This document shows positions 34,060 to 45,545 of a DNA stretch of 64,000 bases, piece after piece. The stretch's first letter is position 1. The number at the start of each line of letters is the position of its first letter. The notes under the pieces are model-generated. The model searched no databases. It worked only from the letters and a program-made list of their open reading frames with translations, and was not told where the DNA came from. Both the position numbers and the translations under genes were made by a program. The DNA is from Dasypus novemcinctus (Eukaryota; Chordata; Mammalia; Cingulata; Dasypodidae). The stretch lies in NCBI RefSeq assembly GCF_030445035.2, contig NW_026688628.1, positions 2,852,001-2,916,000 of the forward strand. The letters run 5' to 3'.

Positions 34060-34860
34060 TTTTAAAAAGAATCAATTTAGAGCTAATGACACAAATAAGT
34101 TGAATATGAAATGATGGATGAAAATATTCCATGCATATAGTAATCAAAGAGAAATAGAGTGACTATAATAATATTGGATAAAATATATTTTAAGTGAAAA
34201 TTTTTATAAGACAAAAAAGGATATTATAAATTGAGAAAATAATGCATCAATAGAACATAACAAATATAGGCAGATACATACCAAGCAGCAGAGCCCCAAA
34301 ATATTTGAACCAAACAGTAACATAATTATAGTGGAAAAGACAGTTTTGTAATAATAGCTGTAGAGCTTAATACCTCATTTCCCATAAAAGGTAGATTTTT
34401 AGGTAGGATCAACCAGAAATAGAGTACTTGAACATCACTATAAAATAACTAGAACTAACAGTCTTATCTAATACATTGCACCCAACAATGACAAAACACA
34501 CAATCTTCTCGAGTGAGCATTGAACATTCTTCAGTATAGACCATATTTTAGGCCACGAAATGTTTCAATAATCTTCAAATGATTGACGTTTTACAGTCTT
34601 TCCACTGACAACAATGAAATGAAGCTTGACATCAACAACAGAAGGAAAACTGCAATATTCCCAACCAGGAGGGAATTAAACAAACATTCTCTTAAACCAT
34701 GAAGGAGTCTAATCAGAAATCATAAGGAAAATTTTTTAAAAGTTTGAAATAATGAAAATTAAGTACTACATACCAAAATGTATGAGAGACAGCAGCAACA
34801 GTGTTCAGAGGGAAATGTACAGCTGAAAATGCCTACATTATGCTTCCTCTCAATTAGAGT
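34060..34860 (+). mobile_element. Ancient L1 ORF2 fragment
   Basis: TATAATAATATTGGATAAAATATATTTTAAG matches the ORF2 segment reading 'ISDKIDFK' at 53810-53825 in the younger L1. Later come GAACATTCTTCAGTATAGACCATA ('FSKIDH' region) and AAATTAAGTACTACATACC. Order and orientation agree with endonuclease-to-RT sequence of an old L1. All frames are lost. Confidence 0.6.
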
Positions 34861-34879
34861 GGGCATTACCACCACAGAA

Positions 34880-35175
34880 TCCTTTGTTACAATTGATGAA
34901 CGAATATTAAAGCGTTGCTACTAACCATGGTCGATGGTTTACATTATGGTTTACATTTTGCACCATACACTTTCATAGGTTTTGAAAAAATTTAAAATGC
35001 CCTGTATCCATCATTACAAGATCATGCAGAACAATTCCAATAACCTAAAAATGCCCTTTCTTTTCCCTCAGAAACTATGGAAACCACTAAGTTTCAATTT
35101 TTGCAGAATAAGGTTCATAGTTACATACATTAATATTGAGGGCTTGACATACTGGTCTTTTACTAGGCATTGACT
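34880..35175 (-). mobile_element. Old L1 3' UTR fragment (antisense)
   Basis: ATTAAAGCGTTGCTACTAACCATGG, then GGTTTACATTATGGTTTACATTTTGC, is the reverse complement of the 3' UTR block at 49830-49900 and 61590-61650 (GACCATGGTTA and AGCAATGCTTCAATAT). It belongs to the older 3' UTR type. Confidence 0.6.
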
Positions 35176-36311
35176 TTTTTTTTTGGAGATCCTTGCCCCT
35201 CTAATTGAGAACACAGCAGGACTCCCCTAAATGGGAGCTGAATATATTTTTGTTATTGTGTGGGGCTCTACCCACTGAGATAACACACTATGACAAGATG
35301 AACATTTTTAGATCCCATAGGTGCATGCCCCAGGTGTGCCCTATGTCACATATGCCCCCACCCTGATGCCTTTTACCAGTAAGCCTTCCCTGCACTATTT
35401 GACAAAAGAACATTTCCATCATGTATTTTTTTTTAAGATTTATTTATTTATTTAATTTCCCCCCCTCCCCCAGTTGTCTGTTCTCTGTGTCTATTTGCTG
35501 CGTCTTGTTTCTTTGTCCGCTTCTGTTGTCCGCAGCGGCACGGGAAGTGTGGGTGGCGCCATTCCTGGGCAGGCTGCACTTTCTTTCGCTCTGGGTGGCT
35601 CTCCTTACGGGGAGCACTCCTTGCGCGTGGGGCTCCCCTACACGGGGGACACCCCTGCATGGCAGGGCACTCCTTGCACACATCAGCACTGCACATGGGC
35701 CAGCTCCACAGGAGTCAAGGAGAGCCGGGGTTTGAACCGCGGACCTCCCATGTGGTAGATGGACGCCCTAACCCCTGGGCCAAGTCCGTTTCCCCCAGTC
35801 ATGTGTTTTTAACCACAGACCTACAAATCCCCAGATTGCACCTTGTTTCTTCTTCCAGCCCTTCCATGGATACTCCAACTCAACCCTCCCCCCACCTTAT
35901 TCCCCCTGACATTTCAGCACCTTTGACCCCCCACATCCCTGTATCAGCATCACCCCATCCACTGCCCAACCACCCCATTCACCTTATTTTAGGTTTTGCC
36001 CATACTGAGCCCTTTCTGTCTCCTAATAACCTATCTTCCAGACACTAGCTCTGCTCAACGTAATTAAATCATATCAATGAGGTTACATAAAAATTGTCCT
36101 TCAGGGACTGGCTTACTTCACTCCACAACAGATCTTAAAGATTCACCCATGTTGTCCCATATATTCATACTGCATTTCTTCTTACAGCTGAATAATATTT
36201 CATAGTATGTATATACCACAATTTGCTTATCCATACATCTGTTCATAGACACTTCAGTTACTTCCAACTTTTGGCCACTTTTGGCGACTATGAACATTGG
36301 CGTGCATATAT
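35176..36311 (-). mobile_element. L1 3' segment (antisense), split by a SINE
   Basis: The plus strand starts with T9 near 35175 (antisense poly(A)), runs through 3' UTR-like sequence, is interrupted by the SINE at 35425-35797, and continues into the antisense ORF2 end: CAGCTGAATAATATTTCATAG, ATATACCACAATTTGCTTATCC and TTCCAACTTTTGGCC. It is followed by forward ORF2 sequence, giving a 5'-inverted structure. Confidence 0.65.
35425..35797 (-). mobile_element. DAS-type tRNA-derived SINE (antisense)
   Basis: On the minus strand: GGGAAACGGACTTGGCCCAG, a B box GGTTCAAACCC-like run, CTGCCCAGGAATGGCGCC, and the tail AAATAAATAAATCTTAAAA. TCATGT flanks both ends (35419-35424 and 35799-35804), a short target duplication. 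It is not a functional tRNA gene; only the head is tRNA-like, and the open frames inside are accidental. Confidence 0.85.
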
Positions 36312-37135
36312 CTCTTCAAAAGAAATCAGTAACTTCCTTGAAATGAATAAAAATGAGAAAATGACATTTTAAAACATAGGGGATGCAGCAAAAGCAGTAC
36401 TGAGAGGGAAATGTAGAACCACATAAATGCCTATATAAAAAAAGAAGAGCTAAAATCAAAGACCTAACTCCACACCAGGATGAACTAGAAAAGAACTACT
36501 AACTAATCTCAAAATAAGCAGAAAGAGGGAAATAGCAAACATTAGAGAAGAGCTAGATGAAATTGAAAATTTAAAAACACTAGAAAAAATTTAAAAATCA
36601 GGTTCTTTGAGAAGATTAATAAAATTGACAAACCTTAAACTAGGCTAACAAAAATTTAAAAAGAGAGAAGATGCAAATACATAAAATAAAAAATAAGGGA
36701 GGAGATATCACCACTGATCCCCAGAAATAATGTATCATAAGAAGATACTTTGAAAAACTGCATGCCAACAAGATGGATAACTTAGAAGAAATGGACAAAT
36801 TCCTAGAAACACCCAAGCAGCCTACATTGATGAAAGAAGAAATTGATGAATTCAACAGACCAATCACATGTAACAAGACTGAATTAGTCATCAAAATCTC
36901 CCAACAAAAAACACAGGACCATATGGCTTCATAGATGAATTCTACCAATCATGTAAGAAAGAACAAATGCCAATCCTGCTTTAACTCTTCCAAAAATTAG
37001 AAGTGAAGGAAACACTGCCTAACTCATTCTATGATGCCAATGTCACCCTAATACCAAAACCAAATAAAGATGCTTCAAGAAAAGTAGAGACAAATCACTT
37101 TAATGAGCATGGCTACTAAAATCCTCAACAAAATA
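36312..37135 (+). mobile_element. L1 ORF2 fragment (opposite orientation to 35176-36311)
   Basis: Follows ORF2 codons of about 260 to 560: GATGCAGCAAAAGCAGTACTGAGAGGG, AGTTCTTTGAGAAGATTAATAAAATTGAC, TAACTTAGAAGAAATGGACAAATTCC and ACTCATTCTATGATGCCAATG. Several frameshifts. Joined head to head with an antisense ORF2 end, consistent with 5' inversion of a minus-strand L1 with loss of the intervening part. Confidence 0.75.
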
Positions 37136-37675
37136 CCTAAATTGTATTGAGCACCAATACGTTCAAGTCATAATTTTCATTACTACACGTATGAACCTAT
37201 TTGTAAACAGAACCTCTGAATATGTTATTAGTGAGAGTGTGAACTCATTTGTGAATAAGATCGTTGAATATCTTATTTAGATTAGGATAACTTGAATCAG
37301 GGGGGAGGGGCAGAATAGTGTATATGGATGGAGTCCATATAAGCAAAAGAAATTTGGATGCGGTCAGTCAGAACAAGCCAGAAGTCAGTGCAAACCAATG
37401 GAGAAGGTGCAAAATTCCAACTTTTCCCTCTTTGATTCCACAAGAATCATTCACATTGATAATTCATTGTTCCTACCATGACATTCCTTACCCAGGATAC
37501 TATAAATTTAATGTTTTACTCTCCATTTCCCATAGATTATAATAAGGGTAAAGTCATTCTCCATGGATCCATTCTATTTCATGATGTTCCTGCTCTTTTC
37601 TGAGAAACCCTTGAATTGAATTCATTTCTTATAACTAATGGGAAAATTTCTAAAAATTGTAATATTTTTCATTGT
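37136..37675. repeat. Probable LTR-like old repeat
   Basis: GAACCTATTTGTAAACAGAACCTCTGAA, then GAACTCATTTGTGAATAAG and GGTCAGTCAGAACAAGCC, looks like an LTR of MaLR style ('...gaacctatttgtaaataggac...'). It is too degraded to set ends or family. Confidence 0.35.
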
Positions 37676-38305
37676 TTGAGTTTGCCAAAGAGTTGCTGAT
37701 ACAAAGTACCATAAATGTGTTGGCTTCTATAATGGGGATTTATTTGGAGCAAAAGCTTCAATTCTGAGACATGAAACCTGTAAATATGACATCAGCAGAG
37801 ATGCTTTCTCATGAACATCAGCTGCCACATTGTGAATCAAGATGGTTGCTAACCTCTGCCAAAGTTTCTGCCTTCCCCTCCAGAATCTACTGTTTCCTGG
37901 AGCTCAGCTGAGGGTAAGCAGGCATAGGGCTTGGTTTTTCCAGGCCTCCTCTATCAGTCTAAGCTGCTAGGTTTTCTTCTCAAGTTCAGCTGCAAGCTTT
38001 CAGGCATATGGCTCATCTCTCCCTGGGTCTCAGTCCTTTGCGCTTCTCAAGGTCCTCTCTTTGCAGCTCAGCTGAGGACAAAACTAGAGTCCTTTCTCTC
38101 ACATTGCAGGATCAAATACTACAGCTTCCTTTTCCTTCTGTGTCTCTGTTTATATCAAACATAGCAAGAGGGGAGAGACTCAACTTGAGTCACACCTCAC
38201 TGACATAATCCAGCAAAAGGGACTCATGCCCACAGGGATGGATTAGTTCACAAACATAACCTCTCTCTTTTTGAGATTCATGAAATAATTTCAAACAGCC
38301 ATGCT
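37676..38305 (+). repeat. Unclassified interspersed repeat, family A
   Basis: Starts TTTGCCAAAGAGTTGCTGATACAAAGTACC, continues GGGATTTATTTGGAGC and AAGATGGTTGC, and ends with CATAACCTCTCTCTTTTTGAGATTC and TTTCAAACAGCCATG. It has the same block order as 31022-31512 and 62979-63300. The two minus-strand-free frames here are accidental. Confidence 0.5.
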
Positions 38306-38989
38306 CATTTTCTCTTAGTTTTATTCAAACATAGCACATTGTTACTTCTCAGAATTATTTAGCAGTTTTTCAAATTTTCTTTTAAATACTTGATTGTTAC
38401 AAATATGTATTATAATCCTTTTGAACATCTTTCTTGTAAATTAAAATATTTAATAAATGTGTATTAGCTCTTTGAATATTCATTATAGAAATTTATCTTT
38501 TATATTTTATCTTTTTTACAATTTCTCCTTTCCTAGCATGAAGGTCAGCTCAAATTTCTAACTGGTGCCAACTTTCCCCTCTCACTACTTTCAGAAATTG
38601 TAATGATCTACCCAATGCTTTTACCTATAGAAAGCTTATATTCCTGTAGACACATTTATGCATTTTTCCTGTTGATATGTGTAATTACTTTTCCTCTTCT
38701 AAAGAGGCTCTTACCAATCAAATACTGTGAGTAGCCTAAATGGTTATTTCCACAACTTTTACCATCATCATCTTCTCACAGGAATCAGTCTTTCCCAGGA
38801 TGATATTTTCCCACAGCTTTTCTAGAGGATCTTAGGAAAAGCACATGTACTCCAGGTCTGTGTTCATGTGTAGTCAGGCCCACACTGCTTATATAATTAA
38901 TTACATGCTGAAAGGTGGAAAGTAAATTATTTTGCAAAATCAGTGCACAGGCTATTATTTTTCAAAAATTTCCATTTTTGTACCATATG
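38306..38989. other. AT-rich spacer, no gene
   Basis: No repeat or coding frame recognised before the L1 target duplication. Confidence 0.5.
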
Positions 38990-41296
38990 AAAGATAAACT
39001 CCCTCAACACTGTTGCAAGTATCTCTGAACATGGCTCCTCAAGAAATGAAGATTGACTGTCACTGTGGGCCCCAAGGGGAGGGGGAAATAGATATTGAAT
39101 AGATGGAACCAAAATAAATGTGAGGGCAAAAGAAGTGTTTCACAAGAGTACACAAGGATGGATATAAAACATGTAATATTACACCAAAAACATATAGGGG
39201 ATGAATAATGTAAACCATAATATAAAACATAGGATAACTAAAAAATTTAGAAAACTGTGTAGCCTAAAGTATAAACCACAATGTAAACACAAATGTTACC
39301 TTGTTTGAAAGCTATTGTCTCAATATCTGTACATCAGTTTCAGTAAATATGATATGAATAAGTTAAAAGATTATTGCTGTGGAAGGGAAAAGGTTTTATA
39401 ATGGATATGTGGGAGTAATGTATATTGTATATATGAATTACTGTGATCTAAGGCTCTTGTGAAGAGAAGCTCAATAATTAGGAAAAAAGAAAAGAAAAAG
39501 ATAGGATGTAGAATTTTTCCAAATCAATATGTATTCTATATCTAACCTTTAAACTCACTGCTATATTCCATTTTACTAGTAAGGGAACCTGACATATTGG
39601 GCTTCACTTTTCAGGAAGTTTTGGATCACAGAGTGGTTCAACAATGGCAGTGGAAGAATACTGGTATGGGATGTTATTGAGAGGTGATATATGGTTGACA
39701 GGGAGTTATACAGGGCATGTGTCCAGGGTGCATGGAAATGTTTGGATACACTCATAGTGGAAACAATTAAAAACAACAGCTGGGGGGGTACTGGGTTCCT
39801 GGCTGGGGGGGGGGCTCCGTTGTGGTCCCTAGGGGAGCAGCGGCAGTACCCCAGGTGCAACGGTAAGGACCAGGAAAGAATGAGGATCCAACAGTGAGCC
39901 CCTGATACTAATGACTATGCTTGTGAGCCTATACACCTGAAATAAGAACAAGGCCTAGAGCAGCACTGTGCCTAAGGGTTCCCTCCTGACAGCCTCCAGG
40001 TTACTCAAATGTGGCCAGTCTCAAAGCCAAACTCAGCATGTAAATGCAATGCCTTCCCCCCAGCATGGGACATGACACCTGCGGATGAGCCTCCCTGGCA
40101 CCGAGGGATCACTACCAAGTACCAGCTGATGACGTAACTAGAAAATGACCTTGAATTAAAGGTTCAACACGGACCAGCAGAATATCCCTGTCTACATATA
40201 ATAACAGGAGTTAAAAATGCTGTTTGACCTAAAGTAAGGCGGGAATGGAAAGGACAAATGAGTTTATATGGCTATGAGTCTCTAAAAAAGAGTCTGGAGG
40301 TTGTCAGAAGGATTGCCCTTATGCACACCTGAACAGAGTCTCAGAGACAGATAAAGTAGATACAAGCCAGGTATTGGTCCTTTTGAGGGCTAAAGAGACC
40401 CACAGGTTCTATGGTCATGGCAGATGGGGTTCACTGCCATGTCAGTAGGCCCTTCTTTGGAGCTGGTGTTTGTGCGTGATGGAGCTGGACTCAGATGGGA
40501 TCTCTTTTCACAAGCCTTTCATACTACTTTACTGGAATTGTACTTGGTGCTGGGGCTTAAGATATATGTAGGGGATTTGAATCTCTGGACTGACAATATG
40601 ATAGCCAGGCCCTGAGCCTCAACAGACTTCAGCTCCTACACTCTGATTTATTGGACTTACCCCACTCAGCTAACATGGAGTTGAAGAATGTCAACCACCA
40701 CACCATGGAGCCTAGAGTGCCTACAACTGAAAGCAGGAGGATTGCATCCAGTATCCATATGGAATCTAAGCCCCCTCTTGACATAGATGTTGAATGGACA
40801 CAACCAAGCCAAGGTCCACAGGAAGGAGGAATACAGTAAGGATTAGAGTGGACTTAATGATATTCTATTCATGAACTATTGTGCTTAATAATTGAGAAAA
40901 TGTGGCATTGGTGTGGAAAAAGTGGCCATGGTGGCTGCTGGATGCGGGGAATGGGAGGAAGAGATGAGATGTGGAGGCATTTGCGGGACTTGGAGTTGTC
41001 CTGGGTGGTGCTCCAGGGACAATTGCTGGACATTGTATGTCCTCCCATGGCCCACTGGATGGAACATGGGAAAGTGTGGGCTATGGTGTGGACCACAGGC
41101 CATGGGGTGCAGCAATGCCCAGAGATGTACTCACCAGATGCAATGGATGTGTCATGATAATGGGGGAGAGTGTTACTGTGGTGGGAGTGGTGTGGTGGGG
41201 GCAGTGGCAGTGAATGGGGACCTCATATTTTTTTAATGTAATATTTTTTAAAGAATGAATAAATTGAGTAGAATTTGAAAAAAAAAAGATAAACTC
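38990..41296 (+). mobile_element. L1 insertion consisting only of long 3' UTR
   Basis: A 12-bp duplication, AAAGATAAACTC, flanks the unit exactly (38990-39001 and 41285-41296). The inside (39002-41284) follows the L1 3' UTR of 57985-60145 from TATCTCTG and TGTCACTGTGGGC onward, and ends in a short A tail. So this is a single L1-type retrotransposition, 5'-truncated within the 3' UTR. It shows that at least 2.28 kb of this sequence is transcribed as the 3' end of an L1-mobilised RNA. Open frames on either strand are not known genes. Confidence 0.9.
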
Positions 41297-42132
41297 TCCC
41301 ATCAGTGAACACAATTTTGAAAATATACCTAGAATTTTGACCTTACATACACAGTGACATTCTTATCTCACATTTTCATCTTCTTCCATTATATTTTATC
41401 AGTTCATTATATTTTATTAGCCCAAAACAATTTATACTTCCAAACATCCTTGATAAGTGTACATTTAATCTGTCTCTTTATTAATCTGCTTAAAAACCAG
41501 CATACAATATTTAACTACAGAACACAGTATTTGACTTTCCTGCACACATTTGTGTAAAGTCCTTGAAGAATGGGTTGTATATTTCTTATATATTTGTACT
41601 TTACTAGGAAATGAAGTTTCAAGCATATAGCTAATAAATAAATGCATTTCATCATAATCTACCAATAATATTCTTCACTATGATAATTCTCTGCACTTAA
41701 GTGGTTTCCAGAGGTGTGCATGTTTGTGTGCATATCTCAAGCAAACATGTGGCAGGTACAAGCTAAGGTCTTATTTAATCTGTCCACAAGTATTTAATGG
41801 TTGTACACAGCCAGCCAAAAGATATTTCTAGACACTGGCATTTCAGTGAAAGAAGGAAAATTTTGTTAATATATATTATAAAATATACAATGAAAAAGAA
41901 AAAAAGAAAACCTGAAAAATAATGAATACTAATAAAATAAGTGAAGGAAAATCTGCAAAATTTCTCACTTATGGAAAATTATTGGATGGAAATTTAAAGT
42001 AGGTATTTGTTTCATGTAATGTAGAGTAGAAATACAGACACATTACTTTTCCTGCTAAATCACTAAGTACTATTTTTTTCTAACAGAAATATGTGAATTG
42101 TCAATGAGTCAGATAGATCTGATTGAAAGTAG
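41297..42132. other. AT-rich spacer, no gene
   Basis: No coding or repeat features recognised; an A-rich patch lies near 41890. Confidence 0.5.
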
Positions 42133-42573
42133 TAAATTGACTATTTTTTTTAAAGATTTATTTATTTATTTATTTCTCTCCCCTTTCCCCCCCCACCCGG
42201 GTTGTCTGTTCTCTGTGTCTATTTGCTGCATCTTCTTTTGTCCGCTTCTGTTGTTGTCAGCGGTACAGGAATCTGTGTCTCTTTTTTGCTGCATCATCTT
42301 GTTGTGTCATTTCTCCGTGTGGGCAGCACCATTCTTGGGCAGGCTGCACTTTCTTTCGTGCTGGGCGGCTCTCCTTACGGTGCACACTCCTTGCGTGTGG
42401 GGTTCCTCTACGTGGGGGACACCCCTGTGTGGCACAGCACTCCTTGCGTGCATCAGCACTGCGCATGGGCCAGCTCCACACGGGTCAAGGAGGCCCAGGA
42501 TTTGAAGTGTGGACCTCCCATGTGGTAGATGGACGCCCTAACCACTGCGCCAAGTCCGCCGCCTAAATTGACT
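42133..42573 (-). mobile_element. DAS-type SINE (antisense) with 10-bp target duplication
   Basis: TAAATTGACT flanks the element exactly (42133-42142 and 42564-42573). Inside, on the minus strand: GGCGGACTTGGCGCAGTGG (A box region), the tRNA-like head, the ATGGGAGGTCC motif, a body with GAATGGTGCTGCCC, and a tail AAATAAATAAATCTTTAAA. The B box is mutated (TTCAAATCC), so it is less likely to be transcribed now. Confidence 0.9.
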
Positions 42574-43223
42574 TATTTATGCATACAAATTGCAATTAAA
42601 GTATTTCTTCGGATGTCTTTTTCTTTCACATATTGATATCCTATTGACACTTGAGATTTAGAATCTCAGGCCACAATCATAAATAAATTTGAAGAAATAT
42701 GTAAACAATTATCTAATACTTCCTTAGGATGTAAGAGAATTTCAATTAATGAAAAAATAATGTTTTACGTATTTTTTTTAAAAAGTGACCATAAAAATTT
42801 TTGACTGAGTCTGAATTACAATCAATTTTTTGTAAGGTATGACAAATACTTAGTAGGAAACTACCAAGTAAATAAATGTAATTCAGTTATATGTAAAACC
42901 CAAATGAAGAAAAAATGAAGATAGTGAAATGAAAAGTAAGACTATATCCCCAAATATGTAAGAAGTATTGAGTGACTCATAAGTCCTTTCCTCACTGTGT
43001 AATTTTTGAGTATATAAGCCTTATACTTTTCAGGTTGTGCAGTTGACTATTTAAAATAATAAAGTGCACAATACTTACCTTCAAAGATTAGCAAGAATTG
43101 TGTGAGCTGAGTATGTACATATCATAATTCTTTTCTAAATTATTATTTTCTATGTTCAAAATGTTATCTAATTAGTATAATGTATAAAATCTTTGAGAAA
43201 TACTGAAGTAAATGCATTATATC
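42574..43223. other. AT-rich spacer, no gene
   Basis: No coding frame, RNA gene or repeat recognised. Confidence 0.5.
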
Positions 43224-43661
43224 CTGAAATTCCAATTTTTAAAAAATATTTATTTCTCTCCCTTTCTGCCCCCCCCCCCACCTCGGTTGTCTGTTCTCTG
43301 TGTCTATTTGCTGCGTCTTCTTTGTCCACTTCTGTTGTTGTCAGCAGCATGGGAATTTGTGTTTCTTTTTGTTGTGTCATCTTGCTGTGTCAGCTCTCCG
43401 TGTATGCAGCACCATTCCTGGGCAGGCTGCACTTTCTTTCATGCTGAGCGGCTCTCCTTACGGGGCGCACTCCTTGCGTATGGGGCTCCCCTATGCAGGG
43501 GACACCCCTGTGTGGCACAGCACTCCTTGCGTGCATCAGCACTGTGCATGGGTCAGCTCCACACGGGTCAAGGAGACCTGGGGTTTGAACCGTGGACCTC
43601 CCATGTGGCAGACGGAAGCCCTAACCACTGGGCCAAGTCCGCCGCCTGAAAGTCCAATTTT
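43224..43661 (-). mobile_element. DAS-type SINE (antisense) with 16-bp target duplication
   Basis: CTGAAATTCCAATTTT at 43224-43239 and CTGAAAGTCCAATTTT at 43646-43661 flank the SINE (one mismatch). The minus-strand head is GGCGGACTTGGCCCAGTGG with a B box GGTTCAAACCC. The body has the same order as the other three copies. The antisense tail is shortened (TTTAAAAAATATTTATTTC). Confidence 0.9.
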
Positions 43662-43675
43662 AATGCCATCAATTA

Positions 43676-45335
43676 TTCAATATTGTGCTAGAGATTTTAC
43701 CTAGAGCCAGTAGGCCAGATAAAGAAATAAAAGGCATCCAAATAGGAAAGGAAGGAGTAAAACTTTCACTATTCATTGATGATATAATCCTATATCTAGA
43801 ATTTCCTGAAAAACCCACAAAAAGCTATGAGAACCAAAAAGTGAGTTCAGCAAAGTGGCAGGATATAAGATTAATACACAAAAATCAATAGCATTTATAT
43901 AAAGCTGACATGCACTCTGAAGAGGCAATCAGAAAAAATTTCCATTTAAAATAAAAACTAAAACAAATATGTAGGAATAAACTTAACCAAGGACATAAAG
44001 GACCTGTATTCAGAAAACTACAAAACATTGCTAAAAGAAACTAAAGAAGACTTAAATAAATGGAAGGATATACTGTGTTCCTGGATTGAAAAGTTAAATA
44101 TCATTAAAATGTCAAATTCTACCAAAACTAATTTATAGATTCAACACAATCCCAATAGTCTTATTTTGAAAAAGTGGAAAAAACAATTATCAATTTATTT
44201 GGAAACATGAGGGGCCCTAAATAGCCAAAAATATCTTTAAAAAGAAGAATGATGTTGGAGGACTCTCATTTCCTGATTTTAAAGCATATTATCTAGCTAT
44301 AGTAGTAAAAAACAGTATGGCACTGGCATAAAGACAGACATATTGACCAATGCAATCGAACTGAGATCTCAGAAACAGATTCTACATTTACAGCCAAGCA
44401 ATTTTTGACAAGGTGGTCAAGCCCTCCAACTGGGCCAGAACTGTCTATTCAACAAATGGTGCTAGGAAAACTGGGTATCCATATCTAAAAGAAAGAATAC
44501 TCCTATCTCACACTTTAGACAAAAACTAACTCAAAATGGTTAAAAGACCTAAGTAGAAAAGCAACAACCAGAAAAATCCTAGAAGAAACTGTGGGAAAAC
44601 ATCTTCAAGATCTTGTGACAGATGATAGGTTCCTAAATCTTACACCTAAAGCACAAGCAACAAAAGAAAAAATAGATAAATGGGACCACCTCAAAATTCA
44701 ACTCTTTCACATCTCAAAGGACTTTATCAAAAGGGTGAAAAGGCAGCCAACTCAATGGGAGAAAGTATTTCACAATCTCATATCTGATAAGGGTTTAATA
44801 TCCATGATACACAAAGAGACCATACAACTCAATAATAAAAAAGACAAACTACCCAATTAAAAATGAGCAAGTCTTAAAAAGACAGTTTTCTAAAGAAGAA
44901 ATGCAAATGGTGAAGAAACGCATGAAAAAATGTTCAACATTACTAGTGATTAGGGGAAGGCAAATCAAAAGTACAATGAGCTATCACTTCACACCTATTA
45001 GACAGGCCACTACAAAAAGTGAGATAACTGTAAATGTTGGAGAGGATGTGGAGAGTTGGCATGCTTATTCATTGTTGGTGGGAATGTAGTCTGGTACAGA
45101 CACTGTGAAGCACTATTTGGAAGTCCCTAAGGAAGCCGAATATAGACTTGCCATGTGAACTTGCAATACCGTTACTAGGTATATAACCAGAAGAACTGAC
45201 AGCAGTGACATGAACAGACATCTGCACACTGATGTTCATGGCAGCATTAATCATGATTGCCAAAAGTTGGAAACAAACATGCAATCTCTTGTTGAAAGTA
45301 GATGTGATCATCTACAGATGCATTCAAAATCTAAT
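43676..45335 (+). mobile_element. L1 ORF2 fragment from RT active site to C terminus
   Basis: Starts in the RT palm and includes the catalytic motif region, which reads LFIDDI instead of LFADDM, so the Ala of FADD is changed to Ile. It continues through the thumb and C-terminal region to the cysteine-rich end, with frameshifts and stops. The long open part 44591-44860 matches codons of about 990 to 1080. At the codon equivalent to the premature stop at 56579 it has CAA (44654-44656). Confidence 0.8.
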
Positions 45336-45545
45336 GACTTAAATCCATGTATAAAATAACCTCAAAGTAACAATCATTCCAGTTCTTAAGTATAAAAAGT
45401 AGGCAACAGCCAAGTTGACATGTAAAATTAACCATCATTACTTGATCACCTTTTTGAACAGAAAGAAATGGAGAAAAGTAAAATAACTTTTAAAATCATA
45501 AACTGCAGACAATTTATAGTTTTGATTTATTCTTTTTATATAAGT
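45336..45545. other. Spacer between two L1 fragments
   Basis: AGCCAAGTTGACATGTAAAATTAACCATC resembles the end of an old mammalian repeat. Otherwise nothing is recognised. Confidence 0.35.

Noticed and set aside
33332..34103. Long open frames on both strands in the GC-rich block, up to 230 codons
   Set aside because: The minus-strand frames are pieces of the desmin head and rod in shifted registers. The plus-strand ones are shadows of low stop frequency.
41860..41920. A-rich patch as a poly(A) tail of an insertion
   Set aside because: No duplication or element border is visible; composition alone is not enough.
43778..43790. FIDD as a variant RT active site of interest
   Set aside because: The surrounding ORF2 fragment is full of stops and frameshifts, so the Ala to Ile change is ordinary decay.
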